From Symbiodinium natans (lineage: Eukaryota; Sar; Dinophyceae; Suessiales; Symbiodiniaceae): DNA of 64,000 nucleotides. The position numbers and the translations under genes were made by a program. The stretch spans positions 1,806,692-1,870,691 of the forward strand of contig CAJNDS010002301.1 of NCBI GenBank assembly GCA_905221605.1, given 5' to 3'. Positions 45,001 through 57,000 of the stretch are shown here, piece by piece; positions within the stretch are counted from its first letter, which is position 1, and every line of letters starts with the position of its first letter. The notes beneath the pieces are model-generated. The model worked only from the letters and a program-made list of their open reading frames with translations, made no database searches and had not been told where the DNA came from.

Positions 45001-48000
45001 ATCGATGAGCCAATGCTCCTTACGCCCCAGGTCCTCGGCAACGAGGGGCTTAGCGGCCCAGGGCTTGTAAACGCTCGGGTTCAGGGTTTAGGGCTTGGGG
45101 GGTTTTAGGGCTTTAGGGTTTTAGGGCTTTATAGTAGGGCTTTAGGGCTTTCATAGGGTTTTAGGGGTTTTTTGGGTCAAAAAGGTGTTACGGGTTTGGG
45201 AGTTGAGGTTGGCTTGAGGGCAATCTTAAGGGCTCATTGAGGGCCTTTTTTTTTGGGGGGGGGGGGGGGGGGGGGGGGGGGTTCTTGGGGCTGAGAGCTC
45301 ATGCACGATTGAACCCTAAACCCTAAATAAACCCTGCACCCTGAACCCTAAACCCCCAACCCTAGACCCGAAACCCGAAACCTTAAACACGAAACCCCGA
45401 GCTCCTCCCGGCGCTTTAGGGATTTAGGGTTTGGGGTTTTAGAGTTTAGGGAATTAGGGATTTAGGATCTAGGGTTCAAGGGGTTGCTTGATTGGGAAGG
45501 ATGTTTGCCTGCAACTCCACCCGAAATCCAAGTTCTCGAGTTTAGACTTTAGGATTTTAGGGTTGTAGGGAGAGGTGCAGGGTTTAGGGATAGGATTTAG
45601 GGTTTAGGATTTCGGGCTTAGGGTTTAGGATTTAGGGCTTGGGATTTAGGGTTTAGGGATGTCTGACACCCTTCTGGCAGCTCGAACCCACTCGGCCCCA
45701 TAGCATCCGAGTGTCGACGAGTGTCTTCAGGCCTGGGCATCGGCGCAGCTCGGACTTTTGGGGTGATAGGGTTTAGGGTTTAGGGTTTGGGGTTTAGGGT
45801 TTAGGGTTTAGGGTTTGGGGTTTAGGGTTTAGGGTTTAGTGTTTAGGGCTTAGGGTTTAGGGTTTAGAGCTGGCCCTTACTTAAATACCCTCTGACTATA
45901 AGTATTCCAAACAAGCTCCGCTGAAATCCCGTTAGGGAGGCTCTGAAACCTAAGGGCCTTCCTGGCTTAGCCCGCAACCCACAACCCGAAACCCTAAACC
46001 ACGAAGTTCCTTCGATCCCTAGCCCTAAACCCTAAACCCTAAACCCTCGACCCTAGACCCTAAACCCTAAACCCTAAACCTCGAAGATCCCTTGCAGTCC
46101 AAGGGGCCCGAGTGGCTGATCTCCACATCTCCGAACAGCGCGCCTCCAGGCAGCCACGCTTCGGAGGGGACGGGGGTTTAGGGTTTAGGGTTTAGGGTTT
46201 TGGGTGTAGGGTTTGGGGTTTAGGGTTTAGGGGTACCCCGTAGAAGGGAGCCTTGAACCAAACAACGGCAAAAGGGGGTACCACTGGCTACCAAGAACTC
46301 GAGAACGACTGAGGAAGCGCCGTGCATGGATCTGTTTGCGGGGTGGGGTTTGAGGGTCTTAGGGTTTAACCCTAAACCCTAAACGCTAAACCCTAAACCC
46401 TAACCCCCGAATTCTGGGGACTTCTGGCGTGCTGGAGAATGCAGAGCTTTCGGTTCGAGATCTTCGGAAAGCTGGAGGGGCTACGATTTTGCCTGCAATG
46501 GGGGCCTCAGCCCTGGCCCAACACCTGAAATAAAGGAATTAAGACTCGCATCCGTAAGGATGTACCCTTATACTCCCAAGTGGAGCCGATATTCCCTTAG
46601 AGGATCTGAAAAGGGTTCTCAAACCCAGAACCCTAAACTCCTGGAACCCCTAACTCAAGCCCTACGCCTTGAGCCGATTTTCCCCATAAACCCTAAACCC
46701 GAAAACCCAATTCCAGGCGGCCTGTGGCGGTGGTCATCGTGCTCTCACGGCGGGTGGTGTCTAGGAACTCCTCCGAGATCCACTCCGAGTCCTTTGGATA
46801 CCTCGGGGGCTGCTGTTTTGGTTTAGAGTTTAGGGTTTAGGGTTTAGGGTTTGGGGTTTGGGGGTTTGGGGTTTGGGGTTTAGGGGTTCCAGGCCCCGTG
46901 GCACCCTTTTGCCCTTTCCCTCCATTTGGGCTCAGCGTTTCGGGCTGCCTGGAACCCCGGAAGCCGGAAGCTTTGATTGGTTTAGGGGGTTGGGGGTTTA
47001 GTCTGGGCCCCTAGAGCTCTTTCTAGATCGTTGGTCACGCCTTCTGGGCGTGGCAAGGGCGCAAGGAGAGCGAGAGAGGGAGAGTTTTGTCGGGTTTGGG
47101 GTTCAGGGTTTAGGGAATCCCGACTCCGAACCCTAAATCCCAAAAAAAACCTTTTCTTAGGGTTGAAGCCGGCTGAATCCAAAACGCAGAATCTATCTCC
47201 CCTGATCTGGAAAATTTTGCATGCCCTAGCCTGGACCACATGATTCTTCCCATGTCCGGCATCGATGCCGCGCAACTCATGGATGTAGAGAGAGCTTTAC
47301 ACTTAAGAAATTTCCCGCACGTCTTCCAAGCCTTAGCAGGGTTGAGCTGTAGGAAGTTTGCATGAACCAAAAAGCTGGTCATCAAGCTAACCTCAAGTTG
47401 AAGACGACTTATCCCAGAAGGCTCTAAACCCTAAACCCTGAAACCCTAAACCCTAAAAACCCTAAAACCGTGGCTCAACCCTGCTGAGGCGCATTTTTTG
47501 AGTGGCGTTTCAAGCCTCGGTTCAAAAGCCGAAAACGTTCCACACTTATCCTTCTGAGACGCAAGCCTCTCGTGCTGAACCCTGAACCCAAAAGCCCCAA
47601 ACCCTAAACCCCAAACCCTGAACCCTAAACCCTAAACCCTGAACCCTAAGACCCTAAACCCTCAACCCTAAAGCCTGAACCCTAAACACTAAACCCCAAA
47701 CCCCTAAACCCCAAACCCTAAACCCTGAAGCCCTCGACTCCCCAAGCCGCCTGTAGACCATGGGAACCTGATCCGAGGGCGGCGGTGGCGGTGCAGCTGC
47801 AGGGAGCTCGCCTGCCTGCGACGAAGCGGCTTCTGGCGGGAGGCTTTGTGGGTGTAGGGGGTTCGGGTTTAGGGTTTAGGGTTTAGGGTTTGGGGTTTAG
47901 GTTTTAGGCCTTAGGGTTTAGGGTTTCGGGTTTGGGGGGGGTTCAGCTTCGATGGGGCACAGGGAGTTTGTGATCAGCAGCTCATGCAGTCCCTGCCAAG

Positions 48001-51000
48001 AGTTGACCCATTCGAGCATGCTCGGCGCTAGGCGAGAACAAAAGCTCAGACGCCGCAAATGAGGTCAGTAATGTTGCATTATTGGTTTTTGAAGCATTAT
48101 ATGTTCTTCTACTGGTTTGTGCAATAATAAGTACATATATATATATATGTCGTACTGAAACATTTTGTACCTTTGTATGCTCGCATTGCACACTGAGGGC
48201 TTGAGCTCTTGGAATCCCATCGGCCACATACAATGCGTGCCTCCAGTCGCGCCGCAACCAGGAAACTGGCAGCGGAGGACCTAGGGAGCTCGTATCTTAG
48301 GTTGTGTTGTCTTCGCCGGTTCGGGGTTGGGGTTGAGGGCTCTTCTGTTTCTGAGGATGAGGGCTTGTGGAACCCAAGGTGCGCGCATCAAACTTTCAAA
48401 CACAAGCTCCAATCCCGGACGCGACCTTGGAAAATCTTCATTTACTTGGGCAGAGCCGCTCTGTTGCACACCTGCCCTTTGCGACGTCGGGCATCCGCAC
48501 GATCAAGAGATGAGCGCCCATCTCCTGTGCTCAATTTCTTGGAGTTTTCGGACACAAATAGGTGCCTAAACCCGACACCCTGAACCCGAAAAGCCTAAAC
48601 CCCAATAAACCTCATTCGAACCCCTAAACCCTGAACCCTCACACCACCTGCCCTTCCGGAACTAGAGGAACAGTTAGGGCGGCCTCGGGCTGCGGAGTGC
48701 AGGACCATATTGAGAAGGGTGCAGGTTTGGGGTTTAGGGTTTAGGGTTTAGGGTTTCGGGTTTAGGGTTGAGGGTGTAGGGTTTATAGGGTTTATGCTTA
48801 AGGAGCTGAAGGCTTACAGGGTTCAGGGTTTGCGATTCAGAGCTTGGGGGGGCATGTTCAGCGTCTTCAGCTCCCCAAAACTAGACGACGCTGCTGGTAG
48901 CCGCAAGGCTCCCGAGCGTCGATCTCTCTGCGGTTATGCCATCCATTTAGGGTTTAGGGTTTAGGGTTTAGGGTTTAGGGTTCCCCCCCCTCCCCCCCCG
49001 AGCCGATCATCTCCGAGCCAGGGTGTCTGTGCTGGTTGAAGCTAGCGGTGGCGTATGAAGCCGATCACGCGCACGCGCACGCACGCGCGCGCGTGTGCGC
49101 GCGCGCGATGCGGTTAATCGAGTTGGACCACAGGAAAGTAGGACTCTTGATTGTTTATTTTGAACTCACGAAAGCGAAGCGCGCAACATACTTTGTAACT
49201 TGCAAGGAAAGCTATGTACCCAAACGCCTGGCAGCGAAGTCCATCACTAGGAGCGACCTGTACTTGTCGTCAATGTATCACTTGACACAAACCGAGAATT
49301 AGAATTTCTTCTGTCTGGTAAGTAACGACTTCCCTACCTCTGGAGTAGACCCAAGAAAAAAGTATATACTTTTTAGGTATAAGTAGCTATAATGGGAACC
49401 CAAAACCAAAAAAGTATTAAAGTATAGTACTCCAAAGCCCAGCTTCTGCATGTATGCACACATGCAAAGCACTACATAAGCACACGCCAAATCCACGGGC
49501 TCGACCAGGACACCACACCCTAAAACCCTAACCCCTAAATCCCCAAACCCTATACCCTAACCCTAAACCCTAAACCCTAAAACCCTAAAACCCTAAAACC
49601 CTAAACCCTAAACCCTAAACCCTAAACCCTAACCTTAACAGCAACAACGCCCAACCAGGAAGCCTCAGACTTCAAGAGAAGCCACCCTCAAAGCCCCGAA
49701 CCCTGCAAAACCCGAAAAGGCCCCCGAAGCCTTAGAAACCGTGGAAGCACGGAATCCTAAAAAGCTTTCAGGACATCCGAAAATCCTTAAAAGCCCTCTA
49801 TAAGCCTAAAAACCCTAAAAAGCCCCAAATACCCTAAAAACCATAAAGCCCTAAAAGCCCTGAACCCCCAAAAAACAGCCCCCAAAAAACCAAACAAAAA
49901 CCAAAACAACCCAAACAAAAACCCCAAAACAACCAACAACACAACAAAAAACAACCAAACACACACATGCACACACATGCACACACATGCACACACACAA
50001 AACAAAAGCAAACATACATATATGTACACACACACACACAAAAAAAAACTCAAGCCCTCAAAGGCCCGGCCTTTGCACCCTCCCCGCGCAGCCGCGTGGA
50101 GAGAAGGACCGGCTCCAGCTCGAGGGCGGAGGACAAGGTCCTTTCATGTTTAGGTTTAAGGTTTAGGGTTTAGGGTTTAGGGTTGAGGGTTGAGGGTTGA
50201 GGGTTTAGGGTTTAGGGTTTAGGGTTTAAGGTTTAGGGTTTAGGGTTTAGGGTTTAGGGTTTCGGGTTTAGGGTTTAGGGTTTAGGGTTTAGGAGATTTC
50301 AGACGCATGAAGGGCTCATTGAAGCTTAGGAAGGGCTCCTGTAAGCCCGGCTCCTTAGAGGCAGGATCTGCATCTGGATGTAAGGTTTACGGTTGAGGGC
50401 GGAACTGCAAAGTATTCGGGCCCCCACGAGAGAGGCGATTGGCTTGCGGGCATGCGGTCTGTTTGAGTAGTACTCATCTGCTCTGACGACTTTGAGTGCT
50501 GTTGTCAGTGCTGCTTCTGAACTCTTGTGCTGGTTGTGGCTATTTCCATTGATCTCACGATTACTAATGATGTTCTGAACGCTTATGCTATGTATACTCC
50601 CTTATTGTTGCTGCCAGTGTCGCTGTTCTGCCTCTTCCTACTCCACCTTCAAATTCTAAACCGCACTGCGCCCTAAACTTCCCTGAGCCCTAACCCTTAA
50701 ACCAGCAGCGAGCTAGAGGAAGGCTTGGAGCATCGGGGGAGCTTGGCACAGAATCTTTCCAGGTCTTCAGGGCTTGGCGAACAGGGGGCCTTCCTAGCTG
50801 GAATAGGGTTTAGGGTTTACGGTTTAGGGTTTAGGGTTTAGGGTTTAGGGTTTGAGCATTTCGGTCCTCTGCAGGTCGGCGCGGTAGTACTGGCCTCATG
50901 CAGGACGGGAATGACATCCGCGCTGTGGGCAAACCCTAAACCCTCAATCCTAGGGCGAAACCCTAAGCCCCAAACCCTAAACCCTCAATCCTAGCCCTAA

Positions 51001-54000
51001 ACCCTAAACCCTAAACCCTAAACCCCAAGCCCTAAGCCCTAAGCCCCAAACGCAACTGGGGGGGGGGGCAGTCCATGACTCGATTGGGTCTTGGAGTAAC
51101 ATGGCTTTTCATCCCGAGCTTCAGCACTCCCTTCCCCAATCTGGCCCAAACTAGGGTTTAGGGTTTAGGGTTTAGGGTTTAGGGTTTAGGGTCTGGGTTG
51201 GCCCCGGCTTAAGTTTGTGGACGATCCCTAAGCCCTAAACTGTACCCGAAACCCTCTTGAGAGAAACTATACCCAGGGTTGCTCCTTCTGATAAAGAGTT
51301 ACCATATAGACAACGACCTTGTCCCAAGCCCTACCCCAAACCCAACGTCCAAGATCCTACGCCCTCAACCCTAAATCCCATCGCCTAAGTCTTGAAAGCC
51401 CGTAAGCGCCCGAAACCCTACCCCTAAACCTTAAACCCTAAACCCTGTACCCTGTAAACCCTAAACCCTAGAACCCTGAACCCTGAACCCTGAACCCTAA
51501 ACCCTGAACCCTGAACCCTAAACCCTGAACCCTGTAAGCCCTAAACCCTAAACCCTAAACCCTAGACCCTAGACCCTAAACCCTAAACCCTAAACCCTAA
51601 AGGCATGGCACAGACGAGGTCTTCCAGCCGGCTGCCCTCTGACAAGTCGCAGCCCAGAGCCTGCTTCCGCGATCGGGCTTTGGGGGGTTCAGGGTTTAGG
51701 GTTTAGGTTTTAGGGTTTTAGGGTTTGGGGTTTAGGGTTTTAGGGTTTAGGGTTTTAGGGCTTTAGGGTTTTCGGGCTTTAGGGCTTTCGGGCTTTGGGG
51801 TTTTCGGGCTTTGGGGTTTTAGGGTCTTAGAGATTTAGGGTTTAAGGTTTTAGGGTTATGTTTTTAGGGGTTTTGGGCGTGCAACTGGGGCTTAGGGGGG
51901 GTTTTAGGGTGTATTGTTCAGGGCTTTAGGGTTGAGGGGGTTGGGGTTTGGGGTTTGACTAGGCGATAAGGTTTCTGGAGCATGAGGCTTGGGATTCTGG
52001 CCTTGTGGACATGAGCTTAGGCTTTGGGCATTTCAGAGGGCCTTGAGTTGCTGTGTTTAGGGTTTAGGGTTCAGGGTTCAGGGTTTAGGGTGCAGGGTTT
52101 ACGTTCACGGGCATCAATGGCGGAAGAAGAGCGTGTAGCGGGTAGTGCGCCTGTTGGCCGAAACCCCACTAAACCCCGAAAAGCCCTACCACCCCAAAAG
52201 CGTACTCGGAGGTTCACGGGTATGTATAAGCGAGTGATAATACCCCAAGCAAGGCCACCACCGATTACATCCTCCTTGCTGATAGTCTGATAACCCTAAA
52301 CCCTGAACCCTAAACCCTAAACCCTGAACCCTAAACCCTAAACCCTAAACCCTAAACCCTAAACCCTAAACCCTAAACCCTAAACCCTGCTATATAAGTA
52401 CCCATGAAGCTTTAGCCTCGCCACTCAGCCCTAAATTACGGAACTCGGAACCCTAGCAACATTTTTTTTTCTGTTAGCTGTTTCTTCGGAATTCTGGTAC
52501 CCAAAGCTTAGGCCTTATTCCCAAGTATCCCTATTTTTTTCTGTTAGCTGTTTCTTCGGGATTCTAGTACCCAAAGATTAAGCCTTATTCCCAAGTATCC
52601 CTAAGAGCGGCGTTTGGTTGACTAGCCCTAAACCCCAAACCCAAAAATCCCAATGTTCGGGTGGCTTTAATAAAACCACCCCCCCCCCCCCCCCCCCCCA
52701 GATTTTGTTTTTGGTTGTGGGGTTTTGAGGGTGGACCAAAAAAGAGGAGGTGAAATTAAACATATTCTGGGGCTCCTGGGGGGGGTCTGGGGTGTTCGAG
52801 GAAGCCTACCTGAAGGCTGGAATTTTCTCTTAAGCCTTAAGAGAGATGGGTTTCTTAAATTTGGCTTCCAGATTTCCAGAACCTGAAGGCTGAAGTCTTA
52901 AGCTTAATTGAGGGACTTTTATCTGGAGCTGCAGCAATGTCAAACGAGATCTGCTTCTCTAAAGACTGAAGCTCTGGCTTCTGGAGCTCTTTCAAGCCAG
53001 CTCAGCTGAAAAGTCTTTTCTGCAATGGAACTCTTAAGCAATCTTCAGTCAATTTTTTATGTTCCTGGCCAATTGTCACCCCATTGTTATTTTCATCGGA
53101 CCCCCCTATACTAGTTTGTTTACACACATCAGCCCGAAAACTTCCCGGACTGGAAAGTAGTCTTGGGCCGGCGCCCTCTGAATTCTACAATTGTCACCCC
53201 ATTTATGAATGTCACGCTCACATTAGGGCATGTTGGGGTTGATTTTTTTGGGTGGTTGAAAGGTTTTTGGGGGTTATACGGTGTGGGGGGGACTTTAGGG
53301 TTCGTATAGGGTCAATAGAACTTTTAAGGTTTGGTTGGAAAGTCTTGGGCCGGGGCCCTCTGGCCCGCCGAAAAAAGTCATTGACAACCTAAACATAAAA
53401 CTGCCACCCTCACGTTAAACCCTAAACCCTAAACCCGAAAACCCTAAACCCTAAACCCCTTTTTGGTTCACAGCTCTAGACTCCACTCCGCCTGTTTCAG
53501 GGCCGTGGCTCCGCGCGCAATCTGCGCAGGGGAGTCGTGCGTCTCGGAGACCACCCTGGTGGCTGCTGCCATCAACTTACTTTGGTTTAGGGTTTAGGGT
53601 TTAGGGTTTAGGGTTTAAGGTTTAGGGTTTTAGGGTTTGGGGCACGCATGGCGTATTTCTAGGAAATCTCGCACCAGCAGCTGCATCTTGTGGCTCTACC
53701 CTAAACCCTAAACCTCAAACCCCAAACCCTAAACCGAGCCGCCGACCCAATGCACGCATGCAAGCGACCCTTATCCTCAGCCTGGATCCCAAACTCTGAC
53801 CTGAACCCTAAACCCTAAACCCTAAACCCTAAACCCTAAACCCTAGACCCTAAACCCTCAACCCTAAACCCTCAACCCTAATGCTCAACACCTCGTCTCT
53901 CCCAAAGAACACTTCTTACTCCCACCTAGGCCCTTTCTAAGCTCCTATGTGAACCCTAAACCCCTAAACCCTAAACCCTAAACCCTAAACCCTAAAGCCT

Positions 54001-57000
54001 AAAGCCTAAACCCTAAACCCACCTACTAAGGGCACCTAGGCTCTTCACCTCCTTCCCCATGCAAGGCCCTGGATGTTCATGAACAGACCAAGCAGCATGT
54101 CGAAGTCGCAGACCATGCAAATCCTTGGAAAGAAGGCTCCTGGGGTTTAGGGTTTAGGGTTAGGGTCTAGGGTTTAGGGTTTAGGGTTTAGGGTTTAGGG
54201 TTTAGGGTTTAGGGTTTAGGGTTTAGGGTTTAGGGTTTAGGGTTTAGGGTTTAGGGTTTAGGGTTTAGGGTTTAGGGTTTAGGGTTTAGGGTTTAGGCAT
54301 TAGGGTTTAGGGTTTAGGGTTTAGGGTTTAGGGTTTAGGGTTTAGGGTTTAGGGTTTAGGGTTTAGGGTTTAGGGTTTAGGGTTTAGGGTTTAGGGTTTA
54401 GGGTTTAGGGTTTAGGGTTTAGGGTTTAGGGCTTGGGGTCTTAGGGTTCTGCCTCGGGCCTCGCCCTCAAGCTCTGGGCTGAAGGTTTTCAAGGCTTTCG
54501 GGTAATACAGGGGACTGAAAAATTAGAATAGGGTTTTGGGGAATGCTATAGTATAATAACAGAGGGACCATAAGGGAATACTATTTCATAGTACTTTGTC
54601 CGGCCCCTATAGTAAGCCCCAGAACGCGGATAAAGCACCAGAAGCTCGACCGCGAATCAAGTCTCACAATTGGGCCACAATGTAGGCCCTCAGATTTAGC
54701 ATGCCCAAGAAAGTTTGAACTCACAGAAAGGGCCTCGGGCCTAGGAATTCAGGTCTGGGATTTAGGACAATCCTTCCAACCCCCTAAACCCTAAACCCTA
54801 AACCCCTAAACCCTAAACCCCTAAACCCTAAACCTGGCACAAGGCCTCAGCAATAAGCCACAGGGCCACGAGCGAAGGCCGAGGCGCAGCTTGGAATAGG
54901 CCTGCGCTTCGCCACGGGCGGAGCTTTCGGCCTGAAGACACGGCCCCGGAGTGCTTCTTTTTGTGTTTTGATTTTAGAGGGTGGGTTTAGGGTTTAGGGT
55001 TTAGGGTTTAGGGTTTAGGGTTTAGGGTTTAGGGTTTAGGGTTTAGGGTTTAGGGTTTAGGGTTTAGGGTTTAGGGTTTAGGGTTTAGGGTTTATGGTTT
55101 AGGTTTAGGGTTTAGGGTTTAGGGTTTAGGGTTTAGGGTTTAGGGTTTAGGGTTTAGGGTTTAGGGTTTAGGGTTTAGGGTTTAGGGTTTAGGGTTCAGA
55201 AGACAAGGTCCCAGAAGAGCTTGGCAAACAACAGGGTTCCTCTTTTGAAGGGTCTCTGAAAACTTCCCGCACTTGCCTCTCTTTTATTATGAGGCTCTCG
55301 GGCTCTCGGGTTGAGGGTTTAGGGTGTCTGCCAGGGCACGGAGTACAGCTCCAGCAGAAGCCGGTTGAACTGTAGGGCTGCCAGGAAGCCTGCGGAGGTA
55401 ACTTGGTCTTTGGGAGCACCCAGACCCGAGAGTAATCTAGGAACCAAAAAGGCCAACTTTTTCAAGGGAACCTGAGCCCAGAACAAAACAGGGAATAGGA
55501 GCCTACCCTGGATTCCTAGGATCATTGAGTTACCCCCCCCCCCCCTAGAGGAGCCCCTCATGCCTTCAGCCCGGGGCATGCACTGGGCAGTGTTCATGCT
55601 GATACGTTTTGGATGCGAGGCTCCTTCATCCTAAGAAGGAAGATGCTAAGTCCGAAGTTCCAGCACCCCTAAGGGTCCACGTGCGTAAGTAGGGAATACT
55701 TTGGGCCTTAGAGTACTTCCTATATAAAGGGCTTTCCAGGTATACAATGATAAGGTACATGGACCCTAAAACCAGAGAAGGGTGAGGGAAGGGCTTTGAG
55801 ATGTTGCAGAAGAAGGGTACCAGCCCCGGACCTGAAACCACAACCCTGGAGAACCTCGCTAAGTCTGATATTGAAGGGTGAGCTCGCCATACTTAGCCGA
55901 TAGGAAATAGGGTTTAGGGTTTAGGGTTTAGGGTTTAGGGTTTAGGAAATCTGCAAATCTGTAGGAAATGGGGGAATGTGGAACTACTGCTTGTAAGTGC
56001 CAGTTCTGCGAAGCAGGTGCTGAAACTTCCGTGGCTTCCGGCGTTAAGGACAGAAACTCGCGTGGTCTCAAAACCACCCAACCCCCTTCAACACCCTAGA
56101 CCCTAAACCCTAAACCCTAACCCCGCTCTGAGACTTTTTTGGGAACCTCTGAAGTTGAGATCTTCCCAAAACTGCAGACACAGGTGCCGGCAACTGCAAA
56201 GAATGGAAACATGAGCAGCTCATCCTCCGGGCCGTGCTCGGAGAAGGCCTGTCTGCACTCTGCTGCAACGCAATAGGTTCTGGGGTTTAGGGTTTAGGGT
56301 TTAGGGTTGAGGGAGAATTTAGGGTTTAGGGTGTGGGTGAAGTAAGAAACCCAATGAACGAAAAAAGGCTAAGGATCTAAAGTTACAGTAAAGCACCACA
56401 CAGACAACGTCCTCCCAGGCCCTCACTAAACCCCGAACCTGATAGACCACCGCAAAACCCTGGAGAACAGCCTATGGAATCCAGCAAAACCCCCTAGGTT
56501 TCCCCAGCAGCCTAGGAACACAAAAGGCAGGCCTTTTGTGTGTGAATGAGCTTTCCTAAGGAAGCTTTCCCTCCTCCCCCCTCCCCACAAAAAAAACAAT
56601 GGCAACGCTGGCACCTCAGACCCAAGCCCTAAACCCTAAACCCCTACACCCTAAACATACCCCATACCCCAAACACTTGAACCCCCCTAAAAAGAAAGGA
56701 GCCCTGAGTACAGGCAACTTGGCAGCTCTGAGACCAAACGAACACCCCAAAAGGATGCGGGGTTCACTTGGGGGGGGGGGGGTTCAATTTTACTTTGATT
56801 TCATCAGTAGGGTATTTTAGTATTCTGTTACCATGCCCAAAATAATTACCTTAGCAGGGATTGTAGTATCACATGGCTGCTGATCCGAATTTTCCCAAGT
56901 TCATTTAATGGTGCTTCAGGAAACCCTAAACCCTAAACCCTAAACCCTAAACCCCAAACCCCAAAACCCTAAACCCTAAACCCTAAACCCTAAACCCTAA

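Noticed and set aside
47110-47385. 91-codon minus-strand frame (MMTSFLVHANFL...)
   Set aside because: Sits in an intron whose flanking exons (47485-47550 and 46722-46791) already join in phase 0; no fitting acceptor and donor pair was found.
48209-48583. 124-codon plus-strand frame
   Set aside because: No recognisable motif, opposite to every supported gene, and runs into degenerate CCCTAAA (ending CLNPTP).
49036-49302. 88-codon plus-strand frame
   Set aside because: Its N-terminal part is the translated CG/CA repeat (HAHAHARARV); the rest matches nothing known and lies in an intron.
49787-50053. Cys/Val/Phe-rich minus-strand frames
   Set aside because: Translation of CA repeats and A-rich degenerate CCCTAAA; no splice or motif support.
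52024-52290. Plus-strand 88-codon frame with MAEEERVAG
   Set aside because: Starts in TTTAGGG repeats, lies in an intron loop and is on the opposite strand to the gene around it.
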